Positions 24,787 to 35,919 of a stretch of DNA of 64,000 nt are shown here, piece by piece. Under the pieces are notes generated by a model. It saw only the letters and a list, made by a program, of their open reading frames with translations. It was not told the DNA's origin and ran no database searches. The position numbers and the translations under genes are program-made. How positions within the stretch are numbered: position 1 is the first letter of the stretch; every line of letters begins with the position of its first letter. Origin of the DNA: Tethya wilhelma (taxonomy: Eukaryota > Porifera > Demospongiae > Tethyida > Tethyidae); the NCBI GenBank assembly GCA_964030475.1, contig CAXIPT010000006.1:71297-135296 (forward strand), in the 5' to 3' direction.

Positions 24787-27349
24787 GAGCACATGCTTCA
24801 ACTGGGAATCATCCGCCCATCTTCCAGTGCCTGGTCTTCTCCTCTTCACATGGTGCCCAAGAAAACTCCTGGTGACTGGAGACCCTGTGGAGACTACCGT
24901 GCTCTCAACCGCTCCACTGTACCAGACAGGTATCCTGTACCCCATATTCACGATTTTTCTTCAACCTTACAGGGTGCCACTATCTTCTCTAAGCTCGACC
25001 TTGTGCGAGCTTATCACCAAATCCCTGTGGCCCCTGAAGACATCCCCAAGACAGCTGTAACCACCCCATTTGGACTCTTTGAATTCGTCAAGATGCCATT
25101 TGGACTCCGCAACTCAGCTCAAACCTTTCAACGCTTCATGGACCAAGTACTCCGTGGTCTACCTTTTGCCTACGCCTACATTGACGATGTCCTTATCGCA
25201 AGTTCCACTCCCGAAGAACACCTCAAGCACCTCCAAATTGTCTTCGAACGACTTGCTCAACATGGCATCATCATCAACCCCAACAAATGCCTCTTCGGTG
25301 TAAGCAAGTTGGACTTTCTCGGCCATCACATTGACCAACATGGTATCACCCCTCTACCTGAGAAAGTACAAGCTGTTCGTGACTTTCCTCAACCCCAATC
25401 TCAACGTCAACTCCGTCGTTTCATCGGACTGGTTAACTTCTACCACCGATTCCTCCCTCACTGTGCTGACCTCATGCAGCCTCTTCACTCACTTCTCAAA
25501 GGCAAGTCACAGTCTCTCACTTGGACAGACGAAGCCACTGCCTCATTCAACTCGACCAAACAAGCTCCAGCCAATGCTTCTCTCTTGGCTTACCCCTCAC
25601 CAGATGCTCCAACCTGCCTCATGACTGACGCCTCTGACACAGCTGTAGGAGCAGTTCTTCAACAAAACATCAACGGCACATGGAAACCTATCTCCTTCTT
25701 TTCACGTAAGATGTCACCTGCAGAGACCCGGTACAGCACCTTCGACCGTGAACTGTTAGCTGTGTACCTCTCCATCAAACATTTTAGACATCTACTTGAA
25801 GGACGAACATTCCACGTGCTCACAGATCACAAACCCCTCACTCATGCTTTGAACTCTCGCTCTGATCGTCACTCACCGAGACAAGCTCGTCACCTTGACT
25901 TCATTTCCCAATTTACCTCTACCATTCGTCATGTGCATGGCATGGACAACATTGTCGCTGATGCACTATCACGAATCGAAACCAATGCCCTACTCACTGG
26001 TCAACCACCCAAAGTAGACTTTGCTGCTATTGCTGCTACTCAAGCTACTGACCCACTCATTCGTTCACTTCAATCCTCACCAACATCTACCCTCATTGTG
26101 GAAGCTATACCACTTGCTAACTCGGCTCACCCACTCTTTTGTGATACTTCCACTGGAACTCAACGACCCATCGTACCACTCTCTTGGCGTCGCACTGTAT
26201 TCAACTCACTACATGGACTCTCACATCCAGGCATCCGTGCTACTCAAAAACTCATCACATCTCGTTTTGTTTGGCCCGGAATCAATGCTGATGTTCGTCG
26301 ATGGACACGGTCATGTATACAGTGCCAACGTGCCAAAGTTCAAAGACATTCTTCAGTTCCACTCTCTTCTTTCCCCACCCCAGACGCTCGTTTTGATGTC
26401 ATCCACATCGACATTGTTGGACCACTACCTTCTTCCAAAGGTCATTCATACCTCCTCACCTGTGTTGATCGTTACACCCGCTGGCCTGAAGCCATCCCTC
26501 TCACCTCAATCACTGCTGAATCAGTCGCTCAAGCCTTCATCAGTGGATGGATCTCCAGGTTCGGTGTTCCCTCAACCATCATCACAGACCGTGGTCGACA
26601 ATTCGAGTCTGAACAACCTCATGTCTTTACTCGGAACCAAACGTTCTCGAACAACCTCCTACCACCCCCAATCCAATGGCATGGTTGAACGTTTTCATCG
26701 CCACCTCAAGTCTGCATTGAAAGCTCAACCTCATCCTGAAGCTTGGATGGACAGCCTACCTCTCATTCTCCTCGGCATCAGAACAGCTCTCAAATCAGAC
26801 CTCAATTCTACTGCTGCCGAGATGGTGTATGGCACAACTCTCCGCCTACCTGGTGAATTTTTCATTCCCAGCAACACCAATTCTACTCCAGACCCTTCCA
26901 ACTTTCTAACTCAATTGAAAGAACATTTCCAACACACCAAACCAACCTCGCCTCGTCTAACCAATACCACCACAAACATTCCAAAGACTCTGTCCACTGC
27001 TTCACATGTTTTCATCCGCCACGATGCAGTTCGTAAACCCCTTCAACCACCCTATGATGGACCTTATCCAGTCATCAAACGAACTCACAAACATTTCACG
27101 ATCAACATCAATGGTCGCCATGACACAGTTTCAGTTGATCGCCTCAAACCTGCTCACATTGATCCTGACCATTCACAAGCAAGAACCACAGACACAGCAT
27201 CTCACCCAACACAAGCTGATCATTCTCAATCATCTCCCACTCCTCCATCCCCATCACCCTCAATTTCACACACACCGACCACTCATACAAGCACAACTCG
27301 TTCTGGTCTTCATGTTCATTTTCCATCTTATTTATCTCATAACGTGTAA
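24787..27349 (+). pseudogene. Gypsy-B polymerase (RT, RNase H, integrase), one frameshift
   Basis: The frame opens out of the gap and runs to about 26605. Landmarks in order: [38 protein letters not shown] and the active site YIDDVLIAS for reverse transcriptase. [12 protein letters not shown] begins RNase H. The integrase zinc finger is H...H...CIQCQRAK (about 26215-26335), followed by the first catalytic Asp in HIDIVGPL and the second in [10 protein letters not shown]. There the frame shifts; the third acidic residue ([12 protein letters not shown]) and a GPYPVI module follow in the next frame to a stop at 27349. One frameshift in otherwise clean code suggests recent death or an assembly error. 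The tail is Ser/Thr/Pro-rich. Confidence 0.93.
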
Positions 27350-27350
27350 G

Positions 27351-27367
27351 ACACTGGGGGGGAGTAA
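27351..27367 (+). promoter_or_regulatory. Gypsy-B polypurine tract
   Basis: CTGGGGGGGAGTAA sits directly before the 3' LTR, where plus-strand priming is expected. Confidence 0.75.
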
Positions 27368-27761
27368 TGTAGTGACCACTTGTTAATGCATGTTTGTTTA
27401 CGTTTATTTACTCATCATTTTTGTAATCATCTGCATACAATTTCCTGGTCATGCTTTTCCACCTGACTACTGATCTCACATCACTCTTAGTCAGTACTTT
27501 TACTTTGATGCTTTTAGGTTATATATTCACCATTCACCTTATCAACTTAACACCTGTACCACATCCTTTGACTTCATACTTTCTGTCTAGGATATCGATA
27601 TTCTTAGGTACAACACACTATTTTTAGTAGCTCATGGATTTTTGTATAAATACCCAGAGTTTGTAGCTACCACATTCGCATCACCATCACTATAATCTTC
27701 ACTTGCAACATTGCATTCAATCTGATTAAAGTTTGTTAGTAGTTCAATCTCAACTACTACA
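27368..27761 (+). repeat. Gypsy-B 3' LTR
   Basis: A 394-bp LTR starting TGTAGTGACC and ending CTACTACA. It contains TATAAATACC near 27646-27655, a possible promoter TATA box. Confidence 0.92.
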
Positions 27762-27868
27762 CACGCATAACGAAACATATGAACAAAGCACATTTTATGT
27801 TCTATCTGCTCTATCTTTGTGAGTTACATAACAGGAAAAAAGAATTCATGCCAATTGTGTTACAGTAG

Positions 27869-28077
27869 TGCTTTTGTAATGTTATTACACCGATCAACCT
27901 CAATCAATGATTCATGCAGTTAATCTTGTTAACTAGTAGTTTCAGTTTGTGCATGTATACTCATCTTCAAAGGCCTTTCTTGAGTGACTTCTTAAGTCTA
28001 TAATATTAGTGTGTATATCTAAATAATCTCTTTGCTTTAACCATATATATACTTCTTTTTTCCATAGCAACAGTACC
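27869..28077. other. KDZ-1 transposase 3' region, no gene
   Basis: Sequence between the transposase stop and the right array. It probably holds the transcript end, but no signal can be fixed. Confidence 0.5.
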
Positions 28078-28270
28078 TGGGCAGTACTTAGTATTTAGGG
28101 AATGGTATACGGATACGCATTGAGTATCCCTGGTACACTCCTGGGTATCCCAGGATACTTACTATTTAGGGAATGGTATACAGATACGCATTGAGTATCC
28201 CTGGTATAGTCTGGACAGTCTTTGGTATCACAGGATACTTAGTAACTATTATAATACACATTGAATATCC
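28078..28270 (-). repeat. KDZ-1 right subterminal array
   Basis: About two and a half copies of the 71-bp unit of 7626-9060 in the opposite orientation, for example TGAGTATCCCTGGTACACTC followed by CTGGGTATCCCAGGATACTT. The final 100 bp to 28373 decays and ends in the KDZ-1 inverted end. Confidence 0.92.
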
Positions 28271-28382
28271 CTAGTACATTCCTTGGTATCATAGGCACAC
28301 GTCTTCATGTACCCATGAAGATCAACCATCCCAGACAATCCTGGTATAGATTGTGGCAGTACCGGACATGGCTCATCTAACT

Positions 28383-30912
28383 GACATAACAAAGCCACTA
28401 CGAGAGCTGACACAAAGAGATATTGAATAGGAGTGGGGCACTGCCCAACAAAGATCCTTGGACATGCTCAAGAAAGCAGTTGCCAGCACACCAGTTCTCA
28501 GGTACTACAACATAAAGGACGAGGTCACCTTACAGTGTGATGCCTCTCAATCTGGACTCGGAGTATCGATGATGCAGAATGGCCAACCAGTAGCATATGC
28601 CTCCCGAGCTCTATCTCCAACTGAAACTCGATACGCCCAGATTGAAAAAGAGCTGTTGGCCATTGTCTATGCCTGTCAACATTTTGAGTCATATATCTAC
28701 GGGAGAGATGTGGTGAACATCGAAACCGATCACCAGCCGTTAGTATCCATATTTGCAAAGCCACTCAACAGTGCACCAAGCCGACTACAGCGGATGCTAC
28801 TGCAACTTCAAAAGTTCACGTTGAAAGTTACATACAAGAAAGGCAAGAGCATGTACCTGGCAGATACCCTCAGTCAGGCCTATCTTCCTGAAGTCCACAC
28901 ATGTGCCTTTGATCAAGAGCTGGAAAGTATTGATCACACGTCAATATTGGCGATTTCGAAAGATCGACTGAAACAATCAGAAAGGCAGTCTCAAGTGATC
29001 CAGTCATGCAGGCCCTGCAAGAAACCATTAGAGTGGGTTGGCCAAAACAAGTCAGAGGTGTCAGAATGTGTCATCTCCTATTTCGACTTTCAAGACGAGC
29101 TGACAATTCAGGACCAGTTTGTATTCAAGGGTTCTCAGCTTGTGATTCCAGCAACCTTGCGCAAAGAAATGATGACCATGGTACATACCTTCCACATAGG
29201 TATAGAGGGTTGCATTCGACATGCCCGTGAAACAATGTTTTGGCCAAGAATGTCTGTTGAGTTGAAAGAATACATCTCCAAGTGTGATGTCTGTATGTCT
29301 CACCGTCCCGCACAAGGGAAAGAGCCAATAATCCAACATCAGTTCACAGCACACCCATGGTCTAAAATAGGAGCTGATCTTTGTGAATTTCAAGGGCGCA
29401 CACTACTGGTGATGAGTGAATACTTCAGTAATTTCATTGAGGTCGAGAATGTCCCCAAGGCTAACACCACTGGAATCAAAAAATCCCTCAGCACTATGTT
29501 CTCCAGATATGGAGTGCCGGATGTTCTCATCTCAGACAATGGACCGCAGTTCTCATCAGAAGAGTTTGGTTTATTTGCAAAAAAGTGGGGTTTTGAACAT
29601 ATCACATCCTCACCCCGCTACCCACAGTCCAATGGCAAAGCAGAGAATGCTGTTAAGACAGTAAAGAGATTATTCACAAAGTGCCGTGAGTCAGGTCAAT
29701 CCGAGTTTGTTGCATTGATGGATTGGAGAAACACACCCACGGAAGGGTTAGGCACAAGTCCTGCCTAGGACGAAGGTGTAAGACACTACTACCTATCACA
29801 GAGACTCTTCTAAAGCCTGACTACTCAACAGAATCCGATCGACTAGCAATCAACCAACAAAAACAGCGTCAACGGCACTACTATAACCTGCATACAAAGC
29901 CACTAAAGTCCCTTTCCGTAGGAGAGACTGTCAGAATGCAGCTACCTGGCCGGAAGAGCTGGAGCAAGGGTGTGAACACAGGATTTGCAGGCATCCACAG
30001 CTATAACGTCAAAGTGGGCGAGAGCACATATGTCCGTAACCGTAGACAACTAACCCTTTAGTGTCGATTGCGGATTTTTCCGCATGCGGGTATTAAACGT
30101 TTGCGATTTTTTGCAACTTATCGCATATTTTTTATTCTAGCCATGGCGTTTGAGCTGTGGGCTCCAGACTCTCTATGCAATTAGGTAAGGTAGTGCACTA
30201 GTAAAATACCAAGTTTGACCCAGATCTAATTAGTGGGTGTGGCGATATACACGTTAGAAGTCAAAGGTCGCGTTTGCGTCACGATCGAGACCATCGGTTT
30301 TAAACTCACGTTTTTTTCCTAGTGCTTTGCAGGAGAAGCTTGACGCTAGTTATGAAGGTGTAGGAAGGCTTAGGCTATACCTGCAGCTAACCACTTCTGT
30401 AGTCCTGCTTTGCTAGGTAGAAAAAAAGCCAAAAGTTTGCTAGTAATTTGGCGAACTTTGACTGCTTCCGTTTTTGCAAGCGTTTGAAGTAAACAAATAC
30501 TAACTTAGAACAGAATTGATACAGCTATGGCTTAGTCTAACCATAGCTAAGTAAAACTAGTGAAGAAAGAGAGCAGCTATGGCTTTAAGAAGAACAAAAA
30601 TATACAAAAGACAAAGCTAATTTAATATTCATAATGTCTAATAAAGTATGCATAAATAATCCGGGCCCTAAAGGGCTAATCAAGTCAGGTGAACAATCAG
30701 AAGATGCTCTGGAAGACATTGGGGAAAGTGCACAGTCACAACCCATTCAGGAGGCTGCTCTATCTAATAAAACCAGCAATCAACTGCCATCAGCACCTTA
30801 GGTAACTCCTAGGACAACGAAGATGTCTGTTGACACACCCCAAACACCACTACGTCAATCTACACGTAATCACAGAGCGCCCGAGTGGTTCGGAAACTAT
30901 GTACCTAGTTGA
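28383..30912 (+). pseudogene. Gypsy-A RNase H and integrase, with 622-bp insertion
   Basis: Polymerase code resumes after the duplicated HLT codons, with a TAG after about 15 codons. RNase H starts at QCDASQSGLG (about 28535). The integrase zinc finger reads H...H with CDVC (about 29190-29300). The catalytic acidic residues lie in GADLCEF (about 29372), LISDNGPQFSS (about 29525) and NGKAENAV (about 29630). A frameshift at about 29740 moves the code to another frame, which continues to 30053. It is then split by the element at 30054-30675 and carries on in frame to about 30912 with one more TAG near 30800. Confidence 0.9.
30054..30675. mobile_element. 622-bp non-coding element with CTAA duplication
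   Basis: The ends read CCCTTTAG and CTAAAGGG, with CTAA repeated just outside (30050-30053 and 30676-30679). Skipping it and one CTAA restores the Gypsy-A frame across the join. CCCTTT ends with a 4-bp target resemble piggyBac-derived elements, whose usual target is TTAA. No open frame lies within. Confidence 0.75.
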
Positions 30913-30949
30913 ACTGAACAGTGTCGACCTCCATTCTCATTTGATTAAT

Positions 30950-30960
30950 AAAGAGGGAGA
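30950..30960 (+). promoter_or_regulatory. Gypsy-A polypurine tract
   Basis: AAAGAGGGAGA directly precedes the 3' LTR. Confidence 0.75.
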
Positions 30961-31057
30961 TGTAACAAGTTAATTCATATATTATTCATCAGTTTGTGAT
31001 TGTCATGTGATCATTCTCTTAAAGAAATGAGAGTTACAAGTAAAGAGCAGCATTACA
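30961..31057 (+). repeat. Gypsy-A 3' LTR
   Basis: 97 bp matching the 5' LTR at 5247-5347, followed by the target duplication TTTAC. Confidence 0.93.
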
Positions 31058-32262
31058 TTTACTTTTTTCAACACAAGGAACATTCTCTTGGTATAAAAAG
31101 CATTGTTGGGGATAAACAAAGTTTTCTCACTGTAGAGATAAAGAACATATTTTTTTTGAGTGACAACGGACTTAGAAAATTTTCTAAGGCCAAACAGTAT
31201 ATTTATTGCAAAAAACGATTATTTATCCTTGAAAACACTTCAGCACAAAAGAAACACTTTTGTGGAATTTTACTTTTTTCAACACAAAGAACATTCTCTT
31301 GGTGAAAAAAACATTGTTGGTGAAAAACAAAGTTTTCTCAAAGTAAAGATTAAGAACTTAGTTTTTTAAGCGACTATGAACTTAGAAAATTTCTAACACC
31401 AATAAGTTCTTTTTTCACAAAAAACGTTTGTTTTCACTAGAAAACACTTTTCAGCGCAGAAGAAACTCTTTTGTGAAATTTTACTTCTTTCAACACAGAG
31501 AACATTCTCTTAGTGTACTAATTTTTTTTATTTTTTAAAATTTTTAAAAATTTTTTATGTATTATTATAGTCACTCAAAAAAAACTGAGTTCTTTATCTC
31601 TACTGTGAGAAAACTTTGTTTTTCACCAACAATGTATTTACACCAAGAGAATGTTTAATGTGTTGAAAAAAGTAAAATTTCACAAAAGTATTTCTTTTGT
31701 GCTAAAAAGTGTTTTCAAGGCAAAATAAACGTTTTTTAAAATTATGGTCTTAGAAAATTTTCCAAGTCCATAGAAAATTTTCTAAGACCAAAAGGTACAA
31801 TTTTCAAAAAAAAGTTTGTTTTGACTTGAAAACACTTTTCAGCGCAAAAGAAACACTTTTGTGAAATTTTACTTTTTTCAACAAAAGGAACATTCTCTTG
31901 GTGCAAAAAGGATTGTTGGTGAATAACAAGTTTTCTCACTGTAGAGATAAAGAACTTAGTTTTTTTGAGTGACTACGAACTTAGAAAATAATATTATAAG
32001 GCCAAAAATACATTAATTGCAAAAAAAGGTTATAACTTGAAAACACTTTTCAGCACGAAAGAAACACTTTATTGAAATTTTACTTGTTTCAAAACAAAAA
32101 ACATTCTCTTGGTGTAAAAAAAATTGTTGGTGAAAAACAAAGTATTCTCACGGTAAAGATTAAAAACTTAGCTTTTTTCAGCGACTATGGACTTAGAAAA
32201 TTTTCTAAAACCAAAAGTACATTTATTACAAAAAACGTTTATTTTTCCTTGAAAACACTTTT
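31058..32262. repeat. AT-rich ~213-bp array, right block
   Basis: The array cut by Gypsy-A continues here with the same landmarks; CTTGAAAACAC or a close variant stands at 31230, 31438, 31826, 32036 and 32249. A segment at about 31565-31745 is inverted between the turnover points near 31540 and 31765. The block ends where a 5'-truncated composite repeat starts. Confidence 0.9.
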
Positions 32263-33121
32263 TGAAACACTCTTATTCTTCTTCTTCTTCTTTTTCTATC
32301 TTGGCTCAACTTTTCTCAGAGACTATCCACTTTTAGAAGCTGATTCTTGAACGAATGAACTTGGTTTCTTCAGGTACAGTCGCTTTTGCAATCGGTTTTT
32401 AGCGCCTCTCATTGAGTAGCTAGATACAAGGCGAAAAGCGCCTCCTCCATATGGCCACCATTAATTTCTACACTCATGCATAATTCATTAGCTTCTAGAA
32501 CATTCGAATTGACGACCCTTTCCACACACAAAACTATGCGTTATTTGGAATTAAATGCACTGAAGTTGCCTGGAACTATTAATACCTGGTTGCTCTTCTG
32601 AGATGAATCAGGACTTTGATTATCTTAACATATAGAAAGACAAGTAAATCTTATGATACAGCTCCTGCCTCCAAATGACTGAGATGTGTGTTTCACTTCA
32701 GTATCAAGCAGGCTACACAACTTGTGACCGTCTTCAAGTACCAGCTCAGCTCAGCCGCTGGCTCAGTGAGTCTGGCTTGCCAGACTACTAGCTCAGTAGC
32801 TAGCTACCCACACCAACTCAAATGTAATTTGTAGAAATATGGAAAAATGAGAACAAACAAGTAAAAAAAACACATTGGAAATGTAATAAGACACAGGAAT
32901 GGCAAAATCGTAAAAAGAACGCAAACAAGATGGAATGGCTGTTAGAGTGTGTAAGGAATTCTTCCTGTGGGCAAAATGAGAGACTCAATAAGGAGATTGT
33001 TAAATGCAGCCCATACAGGAAGAATTCCTTACACACTCTAACAGCCATTCCATCTTGTTTGCGTTCTTTTTACGATTTTGCCATTCCTGTGTCTCATTAC
33101 ATTTCCAATGTGTTTTTTTAC
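32263..33121 (+). repeat. composite repeat, 5' truncated, joined at an N
   Basis: It starts in the CTT-rich stretch, lacks the ATTCCCAGTACGG end, and runs to the terminal hairpin at 32857-33121. The hairpin is cut at the last bases by a single N at 33122. Confidence 0.88.
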
Positions 33122-33122
33122 N

Positions 33123-33385
33123 CCATGTGTTGAAAAAAGAAAAATTTCACATAAGTGTTTCTTTTGTGCTGAAAAGTGTTTTCAAGGCAAAATAAGCGTT
33201 TGGTCATAGAAAATTTTCTAAGTCCATAGTCACTCAAAAAAACTAAGTTCTTTATCTCAAACGTGAGAAAACATTGTTTTTCACCAACAATGTTTTTTAC
33301 ACTTAGAGAATGTTCCACGTGTTAAAAAAAGTAAAATTTCACAAAAGTTTTTCTTTTGTGCTGAAAAGTGTTTTCAAGGCAAAAT
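33123..33385 (-). repeat. AT-rich array fragment, inverted
   Basis: About one and a quarter units of the array of 4383-5246 in reverse orientation, starting right after the single N. Confidence 0.88.
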
Positions 33386-33738
33386 AGTATGGGGTGTAAA
33401 GTGGGCAAATATTTATCCATTGAAGGTTAAAATTAAAATGCGTCAATGCTTGTCAATGATGAAATTTTATCGCCAATAAAACAAAATTATCGCCGATAAA
33501 AAGCAATTTCTCTTGTTGATAAACAGAAATTTCGCCAATCCATATAGGCAACCAGTGTACGGTGATATCTTTGATAATATAGACTACGTGGTGTATATTA
33601 TCTATGGTACAATGTGATAATAGTGCATTAGTCTTATTGCGCGCCACATTCATGCGTCGCGCATCGTATGGAAAAGTAGGAAAAGATCGTTAAAATAGCA
33701 GGCTGAAAACTCTAGATAAAGCGCAGCTGGTGCCACCA
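33386..33738. other. upstream region of the DDE-integrase-like gene
   Basis: AT-rich sequence with the repeated phrase TCGCCRATAAAA. It probably holds the promoter. I looked for an inverted match to 35920-36131 and found none. Confidence 0.4.
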
Positions 33739-35919
33739 ATGGCTTATGAAGAGGGTGCACTAGTTCAATTTCTTTCAGAAATTGCTTCTTTTATACGTCT
33801 CACTAGTGAAAGAGAAGAGGGGGCTACTGTTGAGTGTGCAGAAGCTACGATTTTGAAATTGGAGTGGTTCACAAACCTACTTGATGTGATAAGTGATTCA
33901 TTGCAACTTGAATGTAAGCCTACTAATCACAAATCAAAGTAAATCTAAATAATCTAATTTATTTCACAGCATCATAGACATGTGTGTATTATAAACAAAA
34001 TTTAATGTGAATAATTTGTTAATTATAGTGAGGGATAGTGTCATTACACCAGAGAGTGATGCTATTTCATCGTTGGTGTCAAACCTTCAAGAACTATGTG
34101 ATCAAATTCAATTGATAAGTAATCGTTGGTGTGATATAGAAGCCGGAGTGTCACTTACATCTCCAGGATATGGTTTGAGAATTGAACGAGAAAGAAGTGG
34201 GAGACGAGGTAGCCCCAAGTACGTCATACAAAAGGAGCAGCTTGTATTCCTGAGGGAATTAAGGTTCACATGGACAACAATAGCAGCAATGTATGGTGTT
34301 AGTAGAAGAACCATGTACAATATCCGAGCGAGCCTTGGACTCACTAATACTGACTTCCCTACCTTCACTCAAATATCTGATGATGAGCTCAAGCATTGTG
34401 TAATTGAAATCAAAAAAGACATGCCTAATATTGGACAGACAATGTTACAAGGTGTTTTGAAATCAAGGGGGATATTCATATCCATAGTACGTTTGCGTGA
34501 AACACTGTCAGAAGTAGACCCTATTAACACTGCTCTAAGGTGGGCTACTCCAATCCGAAGGAGGATCTACTCTGTTCCTCGTCCTAATTCACTCTGGCAT
34601 ATTGACAGGAATCACAAATTAATTTGGTTAGTGCTCAGCCTCAAGGTCATGTTTGATTAATAAAATGAAATGTATTTTATATGGAGGAATTGTCCTGTAT
34701 ACATTACACAGAATTCCTCTCTTATAGTCCCATGCATGCATGCACTCATAGTATTCATCTAAACCATAATCATCCATGTATTTTAGAAGGCTTAATTGTC
34801 CAGCTACGTATAGTATAAAATAATTCTTATATATATTGTATTTAGCCCGGCAGAGGGTGTAGGGGTAATCAAGCATACTTTATTAAGTCCTGTGATATTC
34901 AAAGGGTAACACATAATTATGATTTTTGCAGTTGGCGTATGGTGATACATGGAGCAATAGATGGGTTCTCTCGTTTCATTGTGTATCTACACTGTAGTAC
35001 TAACAACAAGAGTGAAACTGTGTTAGGGTTGTTTCATGATGCTGTAAAAGAATTTGGACTACCTGACCGAGTACGGAGTGACAAAGGCGGAGAAAATGTT
35101 AAGGTTATTTTACCCAGAGTAAATTTATGGTGTGTAATCAGCGTCAAAAAATTAGGGTGACTATGATTCTAGTTATAGAGAGGGTGTAATTAATCATAAT
35201 TATGAAGGTGTATACAAAAATTTCATGAGGGTGTGCAAGATTTATTCCTTGAACTCCACCTGATTACATATAATTATTTATGGGTGATTAGGACCGGTAT
35301 AATACCATGCAACTATCATACTGCATACTTATACACAATATCATGTGTATGGCTTGCTTGCATGCATGCACACTCCTATTAAGTATAACATGCAAACTTG
35401 ATAATTATCTTGGTTGTGTTGTATTATCTACAGGTGGCAGAGTATATGTTACTTCATGGAAAGAGAACTAATCCTGTAATAACAGGCTCATCTGTCCACA
35501 ATCAATGCATTGAGCGGTTATGGAGAGATACATTCTGGTGTGTTGTATCATTGTACTATCAAATATTCTATTATTTGGAAGATAATGGAAAGCTTGACCC
35601 TACATGTGACACTGACCTGTTTTGTTTACACCTTGTGTATATAAAAATGATCAATTCTTCTTTGAAATCATTTGTTGAAGGGTGGAACAGTCATGCAATC
35701 ACAAGTGAGCATAATATGTCACCCACTCAGTTATTCACTTGTGGCATTTTGTTCACTGATCGAGATTTTAGTGACACTCCTGAGTCATCAATCAGTGACT
35801 TTGAGCTGTCCAATAATTTTGATATTGCTGGTGTAGTAGTCCCACCCACATTGTGTCCTCTTAGCTCTGTACAATTGGACCAATTAAATTGTGTTGTTAC
35901 GCAGAGTCAATTAAACTGA
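33739..35919 (+). CDS. DDE integrase-like transposase (rve fold), four exons, open
   Basis: Exons are 33739 to about 33912, 34030 to about 34631, 34932 to about 35105 and 35433-35919. GT-AG sites join them in frame, giving about 475 residues with no stop. Exon 2 has a helix-turn-helix-like stretch ([14 protein letters not shown]) and ends with the first catalytic Asp in [10 protein letters not shown]. Exon 3 has [10 protein letters not shown] and the second Asp in VRSDKGGEN. Exon 4 has the acidic partner in [11 protein letters not shown] recall this set from animal proteins annotated as integrase core domain, possibly the IS3EU transposon group. No inverted ends or target duplication were found, so it could be a domesticated copy or an element with weak ends. 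Confidence 0.82.

Larger units (their letters stand above)
24390..27761 (+). mobile_element. Gypsy-B LTR retrotransposon with an assembly gap
   Basis: The LTRs begin TGTAGTGACC at 24390 and 27368; the 3' copy ends CTACTACA at 27761. Over the 176 readable bases of the 5' LTR I count one difference from the 3' copy, so it is younger than Gypsy-A. CAAG precedes and CACG follows, a 4-bp target duplication with one change. Reading across it restores the KDZ-1 frame into the conserved HMN motif. The N run at 24566-24786 hides the rest of the 5' LTR plus gag and protease, and its 221 bp is far too short for them, so the gap size is not real. Confidence 0.93.
20249..27868 (+). pseudogene. KDZ-1 transposase, eight exons, two stops and an LTR insertion
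   Basis: Exons are 20249-20913, 21492-21682, 22368-22654, 22947-23167, 23439-23521, 23656-23790, 24091-24263 and 24337-24389 continued at 27766-27868, all joined in frame by GT-AG sites, about 640 residues. Exon 1 has the Cys cluster CNVC plus a GTHFIKYC and KGC set. Exon 3 has HRCQKKGC, LVLDGNQKN and a closing Cys/His set. Exon 4 resembles a chromodomain (VLWVGKED, TWEPAE, EEFEHG). Exons 5-8 hold the KDZ core: CNTRKNKE, PCGVITLAAELF, SESISQVY, YDDGCHL, VIDRMHF and EVCEQTFAWLS, with the ending HMNKAHF. In-frame stops lie at about 20606 (TGA) and 24200 (TAA), and Gypsy-B splits exon 8. These cysteine clusters typify KDZ transposases. Confidence 0.88.
7586..28373 (+). mobile_element. KDZ-1: 20.8-kb KDZ-class DNA transposon with internal insertions
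   Basis: CATCTAACT stands directly outside both ends (7577-7585 and 28374-28382) and duplicates three in-frame codons of the Gypsy-A polymerase, so the borders are exact to within a base or two (8 or 9 bp). The inverted ends share CATGTCCGRTACTGCCACAA after a few unmatched bases. Each end then carries a tandem array on the TATCCTGGGATA core, in inverse orientation at the two ends (7626-9060 and 28078-28270). Inside are two divergent genes, a DUF3987-like ATPase (16703-20130, minus) and a KDZ transposase (20249-27868, plus). Later insertions add a composite repeat with the RecQ element (9435-16438), a small TA-flanked element (18009-18427) and Gypsy-B (24390-27761). The unexpanded element would be about 10 kb. 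Confidence 0.9.
5247..31057 (+). mobile_element. Gypsy-A LTR retrotransposon, split by a 20.8-kb DNA transposon
   Basis: The ends are short LTRs starting TGTAACA and ending TTACA (5247-5347 and 30961-31057). They are flanked by the 5-bp target duplication TTTAC at 5242-5246 and 31058-31062. Inside, in order, come gag-like sequence with zinc knuckles, a DTG protease, reverse transcriptase, RNase H and integrase, which is the Gypsy/Ty3 order. The coding part is split between 7585 and 28374 by KDZ-1, and again by a 622-bp element at 30054-30675. Removing both insertions leaves an element of about 4.4 kb. The two LTRs differ at four sites plus one 4-bp gap by my count. Frameshifts and stops in gag, pol and the tail show it is dead. 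Confidence 0.93.

Noticed and set aside
24473..25060. Open frame crossing the N run
   Set aside because: It is created by reading N as open sequence; the real frame here is the Gypsy-B polymerase.
26021..27349. Separate gene in the overlapping frame of the Gypsy-B polymerase
   Set aside because: Its first part is a shadow of the polymerase; only the part after about 26605 is real, being the frameshifted integrase.
5247..31057. A single 26-kb giant retroelement with cargo genes
   Set aside because: The inner part has its own borders and a 9-bp duplication within the polymerase codons, so it is an insertion and not cargo.
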